From positions 124,001-188,000 of the forward strand of contig JAWZSN010000002.1 in assembly GCA_033875255.1 (NCBI GenBank): 64,000 bases of DNA, read 5' to 3'. Origin of the DNA: Marinimicrococcus sp033875255 (lineage in GTDB: Bacteria; Pseudomonadota; Alphaproteobacteria; Geminicoccales; Geminicoccaceae). The position numbers and the translations under genes are program-made. Every line of letters begins with the position of its first letter. Position 1 is the first letter of the stretch. Under the pieces are notes generated by a model. That model searched no databases, was not told the origin of the DNA, and saw only the letters and a program-made list of their open reading frames with translations. Below, in pieces: positions 44,808 to 53,580 of this stretch.

Positions 44808-45632
44808 ATGGTTGTTGACCGTCCGCTTCTGGAATGCAGGTCGCTGACGAAGGAGTTCGGCAGAGGCGGGGCCCTTTCCGCCATCCTCTCCGGAGAGGCT
44901 GGGCGGAATATCGTCCGCGCGGTCGACGATGTCTCGTTTGCTGTTGGCCAGGGCGAGGTGCTGGGCCTGGTCGGCGGGAGCGGCAGTGGCAAGAGCACGC
45001 TGGCCAACATGATCGTCCAGCTCGAGAGGCCGACAAAGGGCGACATTGTCCTGAACGGCCGCCCGACACATAGCCTCGGGCGTTCCGAGAGACGGAAACT
45101 GCGTCGCGACGTTCAGATGGTGTTTCAGGACCCGAACGGTTCGCTCAACCCACGCTACACCATCCGCAGTACGCTCGAGGAGCCGTTGATCATCCATTCA
45201 ATGGGATCAGCCAAGCAACGGGCGCGTCGCGTCGAGGAAGCGCTCGAGGAAGCGGAACTCAGGCCTGCCTCTCGCTACATCGACCGGTATCCACACGAAC
45301 TAAGCGGCGGGCAGCGCCAGCGCGTGGCGATCGCGCGCGCGATCGTGCTGCAGCCGAGGTTGCTGGTTGCCGACGAGCCGGTCTCGATGCTCGACGTCTC
45401 TGTGCGCGCGGGCATTCTGGAGCTCTTGCGCAAGCTGGTGAAGAACTACCGTATGGCGATGGTGTTCATCACCCACGACCTGTCCCTGCTCGGACAGGTC
45501 TGCGACCGCGTGGCGGTGCTGCACCTCGGCAAGCTGGTTGAAATCGGCTCCGCCTTCGACGTCGTCACCAATCCGCAAGCCACTTACACCCGTCAGCTTC
45601 TGGCGGCTGTGCCGGTTCTCAAACGGCGCTGA
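44808..45632 (+). CDS. Dpp/Opp-type ABC ATPase (DppF family)
   Basis: This 274-residue ATPase has Walker A GGSGSGKST, QMVFQDPNGSLNPRYTI, signature LSGGQRQRVAIARAI and Walker B LLVADEPVSMLD. It lacks the long C-terminal cysteine extension and ends shortly after TRQLLAAVPVL, within the short end of DppF lengths. It is the second ATPase of the importer and precedes the M20 peptidase by 40 bases. Confidence 0.92.
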   Translation: MVVDRPLLECRSLTKEFGRGGALSAILSGEAGRNIVRAVDDVSFAVGQGEVLGLVGGSGSGKSTLANMIVQLERPTKGDIVLNGRPTHSLGRSERRKLRRDVQMVFQDPNGSLNPRYTIRSTLEEPLIIHSMGSAKQRARRVEEALEEAELRPASRYIDRYPHELSGGQRQRVAIARAIVLQPRLLVADEPVSMLDVSVRAGILELLRKLVKNYRMAMVFITHDLSLLGQVCDRVAVLHLGKLVEIGSAFDVVTNPQATYTRQLLAAVPVLKRR

Positions 45633-45672
45633 TCGCCTGCGACGAAAGCCATTTACTCAAAGGGTAGAGCAC

Positions 45673-46926
45673 ATGTCCGAATTGCAGCAAACCATTCTCG
45701 ACTGGATCGCGAAAGACGAAGAAGAGCTGGTCCAGTTTTACAGCGACTTCGTCAAGGCGCGGTCGCCCAATCCTCCGGGAGACACCCGCGAGGCAATCGG
45801 CTTCGTTAGCGGCCGGCTCGGCGAATGGGACATTGATCACGACATCGTCGCGCCGAAGGAAGCGATGCCGAACATCGTCGCCGATTTCGACACGTGCCGT
45901 GCCGGCCGGCACCTCGTGCTCAACGGTCATGCCGACGTCTTCCCGATCGGAAATCCCGCCTCGTGGGAGCGCGATCCCTGGAGCGGGGAGGTGCTCGACG
46001 GGCGGGTGTGGGGACGTGGCGCAACCGACATGAAGGCCGGCACGACGGCGGCGATCTACTGCTACCGCTATCTGCATCGCCTGCGCGACAGGCTGAACGG
46101 CCGCCTCGCACTGACCGTGGTTTCCGACGAGGAGACAGGCGGCCGCTGGGGTGCGGGATACCTGCTCGAGACCATGCCGGACAGGGTCAAGGGCGACTGC
46201 GTGCTGAACGGCGAGCCGGGTGGAACCGACACGATACGTTTCGGCGAAAAGGGCATCATCCGCTTCAAGGTAACGGTTAGGACGCGTGGCGCCCATTCCC
46301 CCTATCCCCATCTGAGCCCCAGCGCGATCGACCTGTCTTGCGGCATCATGCGCGGCCTCAAGGAGATGGCGGGACAGGAGGGCGACATCCCGTCGGACAT
46401 TCTCGCCCATCTTAACAAGGCTGAAACCCGCGCCGTCATCGACCGGATCATGGGCGATGGTACGGCCGATGTCATCAAGCAGTACACGGTCAATATCGGC
46501 ACGATAAGCGGCGGTACCAGTGCTAATATGATCGCGGACCAGTGCGAGTTCATGGTCGATATCCGCGAGCCGATCGGAACTCCCGCCGGCAAGACCTTTG
46601 CCCGTGCGCAGGAGATCGTCGCCGCAACGCCCGGTGCGGAGATCTCCGATGTATCGATCACTCCGACCAACTGGTGCGCCACCCGGCATGACATGCTGGA
46701 TATCCTGGATCATACCGTGCGCAGCCTCGGCCGGCCGTCGCCGGTGCTGCTGCCTTCGCTCGGCGGCTCCGATTGCCGCTACTGGCGGGGCATCGGCGTC
46801 CCGGCCTACATCTACGGGCCTTCGCCACGCAACATTGCGGCGCCGAACGAATCCGGCTCGATCGACGATCTCCTGCACGTCGTCCGTGTCCATACGCTGG
46901 CCGCCGCGCGTTACCTTGCCGGATAG
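45673..46926 (+). CDS. M20-family metallopeptidase (ArgE/DapE type), copy 1
   Basis: This 417-residue di-zinc amidohydrolase has HLVLNGHADVFP (His and catalytic Asp), WGRGATDMKAG (bridging Asp), VSDEETGGRWG (catalytic Glu pair) and LNGEPGG. The lid domain contains RTRGAHSPYPH. ArgE/DapE-type enzymes release acyl groups from N-acyl amino acids or cleave dipeptides. It starts at ATG 45673 with AAAGGG upstream. It shares the N-terminal SPNPPGDTREA with the next gene, so the two are paralogues in one operon. Confidence 0.92.
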   Translation: MSELQQTILDWIAKDEEELVQFYSDFVKARSPNPPGDTREAIGFVSGRLGEWDIDHDIVAPKEAMPNIVADFDTCRAGRHLVLNGHADVFPIGNPASWERDPWSGEVLDGRVWGRGATDMKAGTTAAIYCYRYLHRLRDRLNGRLALTVVSDEETGGRWGAGYLLETMPDRVKGDCVLNGEPGGTDTIRFGEKGIIRFKVTVRTRGAHSPYPHLSPSAIDLSCGIMRGLKEMAGQEGDIPSDILAHLNKAETRAVIDRIMGDGTADVIKQYTVNIGTISGGTSANMIADQCEFMVDIREPIGTPAGKTFARAQEIVAATPGAEISDVSITPTNWCATRHDMLDILDHTVRSLGRPSPVLLPSLGGSDCRYWRGIGVPAYIYGPSPRNIAAPNESGSIDDLLHVVRVHTLAAARYLAG

Positions 46927-46999
46927 CTCCCGCTTGAGCCGCGCGTCACGCCAAGTAACCTAGGTCAGACCGCCGGCTGGCGGCATCGGAGGATCAGTC

Positions 47000-48244
47000 G
47001 TGCAAGAGATGAGCGAACTTCGCGAGCAGATCCTCCGGTGGATCGAGGCCGACGAGGACAAGATCGTTGAATTCTTCTCCGGTCTTGTCCGCTGCAAGTC
47101 GCCCAATCCTCCGGGAGATACCCGCGAGGCCATGAGCTACATGCAACACTTTCTGCGGAGCGAATCGTTGCCGTTTGAGGAGGTCAATGCGCGCGACGAC
47201 TGGCCCAACCTCATTTCCGCCGTTACGATGCCGCGTCCGGGGCGGCATCTCATGTTCAATGGCCATCTCGATGTCTTTCCCGCGGTCAACCAGCCCGGGT
47301 GGACCGACGACCCATGGAGCGGCAAGATCGCCAACGGGCGCGTCTGGGGTCGCGGGACGGGCGACATGAAGGCGGGTGTGACGGCGTCGACCTTTGCCTT
47401 CGCGTATCTGTCTCGTCTGCGTCGGCACCTGAAAGGGAAGCTGTCCCTTACGGTGGTGTCGGATGAGGAGAGCGGCGGCCGGTTCGGCGTCGGACATATG
47501 TTCGAGAAGATCGAGGAGCGGATGCTGGCCGACTGCGTCCTCAGCGGCGAATCCACGACACCGCGGGCGGTCAGTTTCGGCGGCAAGGGAATAGTGCAGT
47601 TCACCGTAAACGTGGCGACACCGGGCGCCCACGCCAGCGCGCCGTTCCGAAGCGCGAACGCCATCCGGACCGCCATGGAGATAATCCGCGAGCTCGATGT
47701 CTTGAAGGACATTCCCGCCGAGACGCCGCCTGCGCTTGCGGAACGGCTACGCGATGCCGGCGTCAGGCGCCAGCTCGGTGACTTCGCCGACTACATGACC
47801 CGGACTACGCTGAACATAGGCACCATCCAAGGCGGTTCCAAGGTCAACGTCATCGCCTCGGACTGCCGTTTCGCGTTCGAGGCCCGCATCCCGATCGGTC
47901 TCGATCCCGAGCTCATCGTCGGCAAGGCAAAGGAGATCGTCTCACGCTACGAGGGCGCGACGATAGAGGCGGTCAATTCCCTGTCGCCCGACTATTGCGA
48001 TCCGTCCGGGGAGCTGGCGACGATCCTGCAGGACACGGTGGAGAGTCTCGGCATTGCGCGGCCGGTGATGATCCCCACCGCTGCGCTCTCGGACTGCAAG
48101 TACTGGCGGGATCGGGGCATCCCGGCCTACTGGTATGGACCGACGCCGGTCGCCGGGACCCCGAACGAATCAGTCGCGATCGAGGAAGTCCTCATTCTGG
48201 TCAAGGCGCATGCGCTGGCGGCTGCGGACTATCTAAGCCGCTAG
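47000..48244 (+). CDS. M20-family metallopeptidase (ArgE/DapE type), copy 2
   Basis: This 414-residue paralogue of the upstream gene has HLMFNGHLDVFP, WGRGTGDMKAG, VSDEESGGRFG and ATPGAHASAP in the lid. It starts at GTG 47000 with GGAGG 8 bases upstream. The stop TAG at 48242-48244 uses TA of an IS target site and G of the inserted element; the pre-insertion sequence would also have read TAG, so the protein is unchanged. It likely processes a product of the imported compound. Confidence 0.91.
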   Translation: MQEMSELREQILRWIEADEDKIVEFFSGLVRCKSPNPPGDTREAMSYMQHFLRSESLPFEEVNARDDWPNLISAVTMPRPGRHLMFNGHLDVFPAVNQPGWTDDPWSGKIANGRVWGRGTGDMKAGVTASTFAFAYLSRLRRHLKGKLSLTVVSDEESGGRFGVGHMFEKIEERMLADCVLSGESTTPRAVSFGGKGIVQFTVNVATPGAHASAPFRSANAIRTAMEIIRELDVLKDIPAETPPALAERLRDAGVRRQLGDFADYMTRTTLNIGTIQGGSKVNVIASDCRFAFEARIPIGLDPELIVGKAKEIVSRYEGATIEAVNSLSPDYCDPSGELATILQDTVESLGIARPVMIPTAALSDCKYWRDRGIPAYWYGPTPVAGTPNESVAIEEVLILVKAHALAAADYLSR

Positions 48245-49095
48245 GCTCTGTACCCAATCACCCTCTTGATCCACGGCTGGGCCTCTGATTCAACCGTCGC
48301 ACCGGCGGGCAAGAGGGTGGCGACGATGCAGGGACTGTTCTGGCTGGACGACGAGGCGTGGGCGGTGATCGAGCCGCTGTTGCCGAAGAACCAGCCGGGG
48401 GTGCCTGCGGGTCGACGACCGGCGGGTGATCAGCGGGATCCTGCACGTGCTGCGCTCGGGCTGCCGGTGGCGCGACTGCCCGCAGGCCTACGGGCCCTAC
48501 ACGACCGTCTACAACCGCTTCAACCGCTGGTCCCGGCGGCGGATCTGGCGACGGCTGCTCGAGGCCCTAGCCGAGGCCGGGGCGCTCGGCGGCAGCGTCG
48601 CTATCGACAGCACCTGGGTGCGGGCGCATCGCTCGGCCGGCGGCGGAAAAGGGGGGCCAAAAAACAGGCGATCGGGGTCTCGCGGGGCGGGCGGACCACG
48701 AAGATCCACCTCGCCACGGACCTCCTCGGGCGGCCGCTCGCACTCATCCTGACGCCCGGCAACATCGCCGACATCCGCGTCGCGGGCGAGCTCTTGGCGG
48801 CGGCGGGACCGGCGACCCGCATCATCGCCGACCGCAGCTACGACGCCGACGCGCTGCGGCAAGAGATCGTCGAGCGCGGCAGCGAGCCGGTGATCCCCGG
48901 GCGCCGCAACCGCAGGCGCCCGGTCAGCCACGACCCCCGCGCCTACCGCGAGCGCTGGCGCGTCGAGGCCGCCATCAACCGCCTCAAGGACTTCCGCCGC
49001 ATCGCCACCCGCTACGACAAGCTCGCGGCGAATTTCCAGTCCGCCGTGGCCCTGGCGGCCGTCGCGACCTTCTGGATCTGATTGAGTCCGGACCC
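48244..49095 (+). mobile_element. IS5-family (IS427-group-like) insertion sequence
   Basis: The element is about 852 bp, bounded by CTAG on both sides: TA duplicated at 48242-48243 and 49096-49097. Its imperfect terminal inverted repeats are GGCTCTGTACCCAATCA (left) and GGGTCCGGACTCAATCA (right, read inward). Length, CTAG target and the two-frame DDE transposase fit the IS427 group. It lies directly after the second M20 gene and 74 bases from the end of the MocR gene. The N-terminal orfA frame carries a 1-base insertion, so this copy is probably inactive. Confidence 0.85.
48326..49081 (+). pseudogene. IS5-family transposase, orfA/orfB, frame disrupted
   Basis: The transposase starts with MQGLFWLDDEAWAVIEPLL and NQPG in one frame. 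It then continues VDDRRVISGILHVLRSGCRW, GPYTTVYNRFNRW and VAIDSTWVRAH in another. Removing one G from the G5 run at 48397-48401 restores orfA. The catalytic half (orfB) follows in a third register after an A6 run at 48659-48664, the usual site of programmed slippage: GRTTKIHLATD, RIIADRSYDAD (second Asp), then RWRVEAAINRLKDFRRIATR (catalytic Glu region). The A6 shift is normal for the group; the G5 change looks like damage or a sequencing indel. Confidence 0.8.
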
Positions 49096-49168
49096 TAGCT
49101 CTTCGATCGCTTCGACGTGCGGGAAGCCGAGCGAGGCCCACATCGAGCGAGGGGTTCCGCACCACCCA

Positions 49169-50599
49169 TCAGCGGTGTTCGGCGAGGACGGTCGCCAGTA
49201 CCGCAAGGCCCCGCCGCAACGCGTCAGCGTCGAGCCCGGCATAACCGAGAATGAACCCGGCCTCCGCCGGTCGAAGCTCGGTTGGATTGTACAGCGGTGA
49301 AACGGGGTAGAGGCCGATTCCGGCGGCGCGCGCGGCCTCGACGATCGCGGGCTCGCGATCGGCAGCCACGCCGCTGATCCAGGCGACGACATGCAGTCCC
49401 GTGTCAGCTCCCGCGATGGCGACCGACGAGCCCAGATTGTCCGTCAAAGCCTGAAGCAGCACCGCCCTCCGCTCAGCGTTTTTTCTGCGAATGCTGCGGA
49501 CATGACGCTCGTAGGCGCCACTCGCCAGCAGGTCGGCCAACGCTTCCTGTTCCAGCAGCGGAGTATGGCGGTCAGTCAGGCGTTTCGCCTCGCTGAACGC
49601 CCGACACAAGCTGCTGGGGAGAACGAGATAGCCCAGCCGCAGGGTCGGCGAGAGCGTCTTGGACATGGTGCCGACGTAGATGACCGACTCCACGTCGAGC
49701 GTCTGCAGCGGCGGTATGGGGGCGATGTCGTGACGGTACTCGCCGTCGTAATCGTCTTCGATGACGTAAGCGCCCGTACGTGCAGCCCAAGCCAGAAGGG
49801 CGCGCCGACGCGCCGCCGAAAGTACGCCGCCGAGCGGAAACTGGTGGGAGGGCGTCACATAGGCCAGACGGGCTGGTGGCAAGCGGCCCGTCCTCAATCC
49901 CTCCTCGTCGACCGGAATGGACACGGCAACACCACCTGCCGCCGCAAAGGCATGGCGAGCCAGCAGATAGCCCGGGTTCTCGAACACAAACGGATCGCCG
50001 GGGTCGAGCAGCAGTCGCGCGCACAGGTCCAATCCTTGCTGCGAGCCGTTCACGATCACGACCTGGTCCGGCGTGCACCGGATGCCGCGGGCACGCCACA
50101 GATAGGCCTGGAGTTCGGTGCGCAGGACACAAGATCCTAGCGGATCGCCATAGCGCAGCCGTGCGGTGCGCCGGAGGCTCGCCTTGTTCAACGCACGCCG
50201 CCAGGCCGACACCGGAAAGTCTCCACCGGACAAGTCGCCGTAACGAAAGTCCGCGACCCGGTGCGCCGGCGCAACCGCTGGCGAGGGCAGAGCGAGCACG
50301 CGCTGCGCGAAGGCCGAGAGGTGGCGGGGCTGTGCTGTGATGGAAGGCTCGGGCACGCCATCAAACGCCAGCCCTTGAGCCACGACCGCACGTGCCCCGG
50401 GCCGGGTGTTGAGATAGCCTTCGGCGATGAGCTGGCCGTAGGCCGACGTTACGGTCGTCCGGGATACGCCCCATTCGGCTGCGAAGGCGCGCGTGGACGG
50501 CAGGCGGTCACCGGGTTGATAGTTCCCGTTGTCGATCTGTTCCTTGATGGCGGCGATGATCCGGCGAGCGACCCCGTCCTTCGTCAACTGGACCACCAT
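49169..50599 (-). CDS. MocR/PdxR-type regulator (GntR HTH plus aminotransferase-like domain)
   Basis: This 476-residue protein has a GntR winged helix at 1-75 (LPSTRAFAAEWGVSRTTVTS) joined to a fold-type I aminotransferase domain. The latter includes VNGSQQGLDLCARLLLDPGD, EDDYDGEYRHD and the PLP-lysine in VGTMSKTLSPTLRLGY. MocR regulators sense PLP or amino compounds and often control PLP synthesis or divergent neighbours. It is divergent from the PaiB-like gene with 73 bases between, which likely holds shared control sites. Confidence 0.92.
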   Translation of the reverse strand: MVVQLTKDGVARRIIAAIKEQIDNGNYQPGDRLPSTRAFAAEWGVSRTTVTSAYGQLIAEGYLNTRPGARAVVAQGLAFDGVPEPSITAQPRHLSAFAQRVLALPSPAVAPAHRVADFRYGDLSGGDFPVSAWRRALNKASLRRTARLRYGDPLGSCVLRTELQAYLWRARGIRCTPDQVVIVNGSQQGLDLCARLLLDPGDPFVFENPGYLLARHAFAAAGGVAVSIPVDEEGLRTGRLPPARLAYVTPSHQFPLGGVLSAARRRALLAWAARTGAYVIEDDYDGEYRHDIAPIPPLQTLDVESVIYVGTMSKTLSPTLRLGYLVLPSSLCRAFSEAKRLTDRHTPLLEQEALADLLASGAYERHVRSIRRKNAERRAVLLQALTDNLGSSVAIAGADTGLHVVAWISGVAADREPAIVEAARAAGIGLYPVSPLYNPTELRPAEAGFILGYAGLDADALRRGLAVLATVLAEHR

Positions 50600-50672
50600 A
50601 AACTTTCAAAACTGGATATTCCAAGCAGGCCAGATTTTCAGCATCTTCCTTGGCAACGCAAGGAGTTTCGCG

Positions 50673-51296
50673 ATGTATACGCCGCCCGCCTTCCGCGACG
50701 ACGACAAGGAGAGCCTCAGGGCAACAATCCGTGCGGCACGGCTGGCCAGCTTCGTCACCGCCACGGCCGACGGGCCGTTGGCCACGCCGCTGCCCCTCTT
50801 CCTCGATGAGAGCGAAGGCGAGCACGGGGTGATCTATGGCCATCTGGCGAAGGCCAATCCCCAGTGGCGTGTTCCGCCAGTTGGCGACGCTCTGGCGATC
50901 TTCATGGGGCCGGACGCCTACGTGACCCCGGCGTGGTATGCGGCCAAGCAGGAAACCGGGAAGGTCGTGCCGACCTGGAACTATGTGGCCGTTGAAGCCT
51001 ATGGCCCGGTCGAGTTCTTCGGCGATCCGGACAGGCTGCTGGAAGCCGTGAGCCGTCTGACCGACCTCCACGAGGGCGAGCGTAGCTCGCCTTGGGCGGT
51101 GTCGGACGCGCCGCCGGATTTCGTTCAGGCGCAACTCCGCGGCATCGTCGGCCTGCGCATGCCCATCACGAGGCTCGAGGGAAAGCGCAAGATGAGCCAG
51201 AACCGAAAGGCGGCCGACCGCGCCGGCGTGGCTGCGGGCCTCGCAGCAAGCGAGCGCTCATCCGACCGCGAGGCCGCCTCTCTCATCCCGTCATGA
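50673..51296 (+). CDS. PaiB-like FMN-binding protein
   Basis: This 207-residue protein is of the PaiB/FMN-binding negative regulator family. It has the start MYTPPAFRDDDKESLRATIR, ARLASFVTATADGPLATPLPL and VIYGHLAKANPQWR, followed by PTWNYVAVEAYGPVEFF. AAGGAG sits upstream of ATG 50673. PaiB proteins are flavin-split-barrel proteins; regulatory activity is known only for Bacillus PaiB. Divergence from a MocR regulator suggests it is that regulator's target. Confidence 0.9.
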   Translation: MYTPPAFRDDDKESLRATIRAARLASFVTATADGPLATPLPLFLDESEGEHGVIYGHLAKANPQWRVPPVGDALAIFMGPDAYVTPAWYAAKQETGKVVPTWNYVAVEAYGPVEFFGDPDRLLEAVSRLTDLHEGERSSPWAVSDAPPDFVQAQLRGIVGLRMPITRLEGKRKMSQNRKAADRAGVAAGLAASERSSDREAASLIPS

Positions 51297-51348
51297 ACAG
51301 CCGCCCGTCTCTATTCCGTCAACCTCGCTTCCATCGGTGTCATTCGCT

Positions 51349-51999
51349 ATGCCAGAATTGACTCAATTCGCTCTGTATTTCGGAGCTGCAGTCCTGCTCG
51401 CCGTCACGCCCGGTCCAGGCATCTTTTACGTCGCTGCGCGCACCTTGGCGGGCGGTCGCGCGGAAGGTGTGGCCTCCAGCTTCGGGACCGGACTGGGGGG
51501 CATGGTCCATGTCCTCGCTGGTAGCTTGGGCGTTTCTGCCATCGTGCTCGCGAGTGCGGAGCTATTCACGGCGTTGAAACTGGTCGGTGCCGCCTACCTG
51601 GTCTGGCTCGGCATTCGCACCATCCAGACCGTCCGCCGCGAAGCAGCGACAGTTTTGGATGGTGGCACGGTGGCGCCCCCAATCGGGGCTCGGCGGGCGT
51701 TTCGTGAAGGGGTGCTGGTCGAGGCGCTCAACCCGAAGACAGCAGCCTTCTTCCTCGCCTTCATTCCACAGTTCGTGGATCCGAGCGCAGGGTCCGTAGC
51801 TCTGCACTTCGTGGTGCTTGGCTTCGTGTCGGTTGCGCTCAACACCTTGGCCGACATCATGGTCGCCTTTGCGGCCGGCGGCATCCGGGATGGGGCGGCA
51901 GCGCGTCCCGGATTGGTCCGCCGCCTACGAGAGGCGTCGGGAGGCGCGATGATCGCGCTAGGCGTTGGCCTCGCTCTGGCCAAACGCCCCGCGACCTGA
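51349..51999 (+). CDS. LysE/RhtB-family amino acid exporter
   Basis: This 216-residue six-helix protein has FGAAVLLAVTPGPGIFYVAAR (the family's TPGP), then ASSFGTGLGGMVHVLAGSLG, and later EALNPKTAAFFLAFIPQFVD. It is an inner-membrane exporter of amino acids or similar metabolites. MPELTQF at 51349 is preferred over a GTG at 51337. It follows the PaiB-like gene by 52 bases and may share its promoter. Confidence 0.92.
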   Translation: MPELTQFALYFGAAVLLAVTPGPGIFYVAARTLAGGRAEGVASSFGTGLGGMVHVLAGSLGVSAIVLASAELFTALKLVGAAYLVWLGIRTIQTVRREAATVLDGGTVAPPIGARRAFREGVLVEALNPKTAAFFLAFIPQFVDPSAGSVALHFVVLGFVSVALNTLADIMVAFAAGGIRDGAAARPGLVRRLREASGGAMIALGVGLALAKRPAT

Positions 52000-52264
52000 C
52001 TGCTATACAGCGGGTCGCGATCGGCCCGGAACCGAAGCCGGGTTGGCGCGTCACTCTGCGGAAGCAAGCGGACAGGTTTCGGCCAACTCGGGTGATTGTA
52101 CCCAACCGGATCAATGTCACACACGGGTCGGGCTGCGTCGCCCTTCGCTTCGAAACGCCTACTTCAGGTTCTCCGGCTGCGGACGCCAGCCGACGGACTG
52201 GCCGCCGAAGGTGCTGTTGGGCGACGTTCGGAACTGGCGCGAGTTGGGGTTCGCTACAGGAGAG

Positions 52265-52358
52265 TGGCGGAGGGGATGGGATTCGAACCCACGATAGGGG
52301 TTTAAGCCCCTATAACGGTTTAGCAAACCGTCGCCTTCAGCCTCTCGGCCACCCCTCC
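52265..52358 (-). tRNA. tRNA-Ser (GCT anticodon)
   Basis: Read on the minus strand, a 7-bp acceptor stem GGAGGGG / CCCCTCC is followed by discriminator G and an encoded CCA (52265-52267). The anticodon arm CGGTTTGCTAAACCG gives GCT, which reads AGC/AGU serine codons. A long variable arm (TATAGGGGCTTAAACCCCTA) is as expected for tRNA-Ser, and the T arm has GGTTCGAATCC. The left side of the gene, where its 3' end lies, borders the accessory region. Confidence 0.97.
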
Positions 52359-52438
52359 GGCGCCCGCTTAGATATAGGCGAGGGTGGGGTCTGTCAACGA
52401 GGCCGCGGTGTGGCGGGGGGCCTCATGCGAGGGGGGGC

Positions 52439-52927
52439 TCAGGGGCAGGCGATGGCGGTGCTCAAGGTGCCGCCGGTGAGAAGGGTCAGCTCCTCGAGGG
52501 TGGTCGGGAAGACGCAATGGGGATGGCCGGCCGCCGCGTAGAGGCGGGGGAAGCGGCCGAGGCTGGCGTCGATGGCGGTGGGCAGGGGGAGAGGATGGCC
52601 CAGCGGGGCCACCCCGCCTATGGCAAAGCCGGTGGCCTCGCGGACCAGCGCGGCGTCCGCCCGCCCGGCCTGGCCGGCAAGGCCGAGGGCGGCGGGCAGG
52701 GCCGTGGTCTCGCAGCGCCGGTCGCCGGCAACGAGCGCCAGCACCGGCTGCCCTCCCACCTGGAAGACCAGCGACTTGACGATCGCCCCCGGCTCGACGC
52801 CGCAGGCCAGCGCCGCCTCGGCCGCGGTGCGGGCGCTGGCGTCGAGTGCTACCACCCGGGCAGGCGAGCCGGCAGCCTCGAGGGCTGCCTGCACGCGACG
52901 GACGGAAGGGCCTTCGAGCGGGCTCAT
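52439..52927 (-). CDS. YbaK/ProX-type aminoacyl-tRNA deacylase
   Basis: This 162-residue protein is of the YbaK/EbsC family. It has TAAEAALACGVEPGAIVKSLVFQVGG, with the conserved Lys, then LALVAGDRRCE, and GFAIGGVAPLGHPLPLPTAID, the family's G-x-x-x-G-G-V-x-P segment. These enzymes clear mischarged tRNA (Cys- or Ala-tRNAPro) in the cytosol. ATG 52927 is used. It ends about 80 bases from the tRNA-Ser gene on the same strand, with the GST gene upstream. Confidence 0.92.
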   Translation of the reverse strand: MSPLEGPSVRRVQAALEAAGSPARVVALDASARTAAEAALACGVEPGAIVKSLVFQVGGQPVLALVAGDRRCETTALPAALGLAGQAGRADAALVREATGFAIGGVAPLGHPLPLPTAIDASLGRFPRLYAAAGHPHCVFPTTLEELTLLTGGTLSTAIACP

Positions 52928-52947
52928 GGGCCTGGACTCTCCTGCGC

Positions 52948-53580
52948 TCAGGGGCGGGCGATGGCGGCACCGGTGGAGGGAACGTCGTAGCCGCGCTGCA
53001 CGCCCGGCCGGTCTGCGATCTCGAGATACCAGCGCTTCACGTTGGGGAGGTCGGCCCAGTCGATCTGGTGCCACTCCCAGCGCGATACCCAGGGCCAGGT
53101 GGCGATGTCGGCGATGGTGTACTCGTCGCAGGCGAGGAAGCGCGACTGCGCCAGGCGCCGGTCCATCACGCCGTAAAGGCGCAGCGCCTCCTTGTGGTAG
53201 CGCTCCTCGGCATAGGGCGCCTTGCCGGGATTGAACCTCAGGAAGTGGTGGACCTGGCCGAGCATCGGCCCGACACCGCCCATCTGGAACATCAGCCATT
53301 CCAGGGTCTGCAGGCGCAGCTTCGGGTCGGCCGGCAGGAACCTGCCGGTCTTCTCGGCCAGATAGATCAGGATGGCACCCGATTCGAATGCGCTCCAGCC
53401 ATTCTCGCGGTCGACGATGGCGGGGATCTTGTTGTTCGGGCTGATCTTCAGGAAGTCCGGTGCGAACTGCTCGTCCTTGCCGATATTGACCGTGTGCAGC
53501 TCGTAGGGCAGGCCGCACTCCTCCAGCATGATGGAGACCTTGCGGCCGTTCGGCGTGCTCCAGGTGTAGAGATCGATCAT
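52948..53580 (-). CDS. Glutathione S-transferase, YfcG/nu-class-like
   Basis: This 210-residue GST has a thioredoxin-like N-terminal domain, MIDLYTWSTPNGRKVSIMLEE, then NNKIPAIVDRENG with the cis-Pro and glutathione-contacting residues. FESGAILIYLAEKTG and an all-helical C-terminal domain with FLACDEYTIADIATWPWV follow. T-P-N-G-R-K is the YfcG/Ure2-like active-site pattern, associated with disulfide reductase activity. It lies 20 bases upstream of the YbaK gene on the same strand. Confidence 0.94.
   Translation of the reverse strand: MIDLYTWSTPNGRKVSIMLEECGLPYELHTVNIGKDEQFAPDFLKISPNNKIPAIVDRENGWSAFESGAILIYLAEKTGRFLPADPKLRLQTLEWLMFQMGGVGPMLGQVHHFLRFNPGKAPYAEERYHKEALRLYGVMDRRLAQSRFLACDEYTIADIATWPWVSRWEWHQIDWADLPNVKRWYLEIADRPGVQRGYDVPSTGAAIARP

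Noticed and set aside
52000..52264. Integrase remnant or attachment site next to tRNA-Ser
   Set aside because: No integrase-like frame and no second copy of the tRNA 3' end were found in the window.
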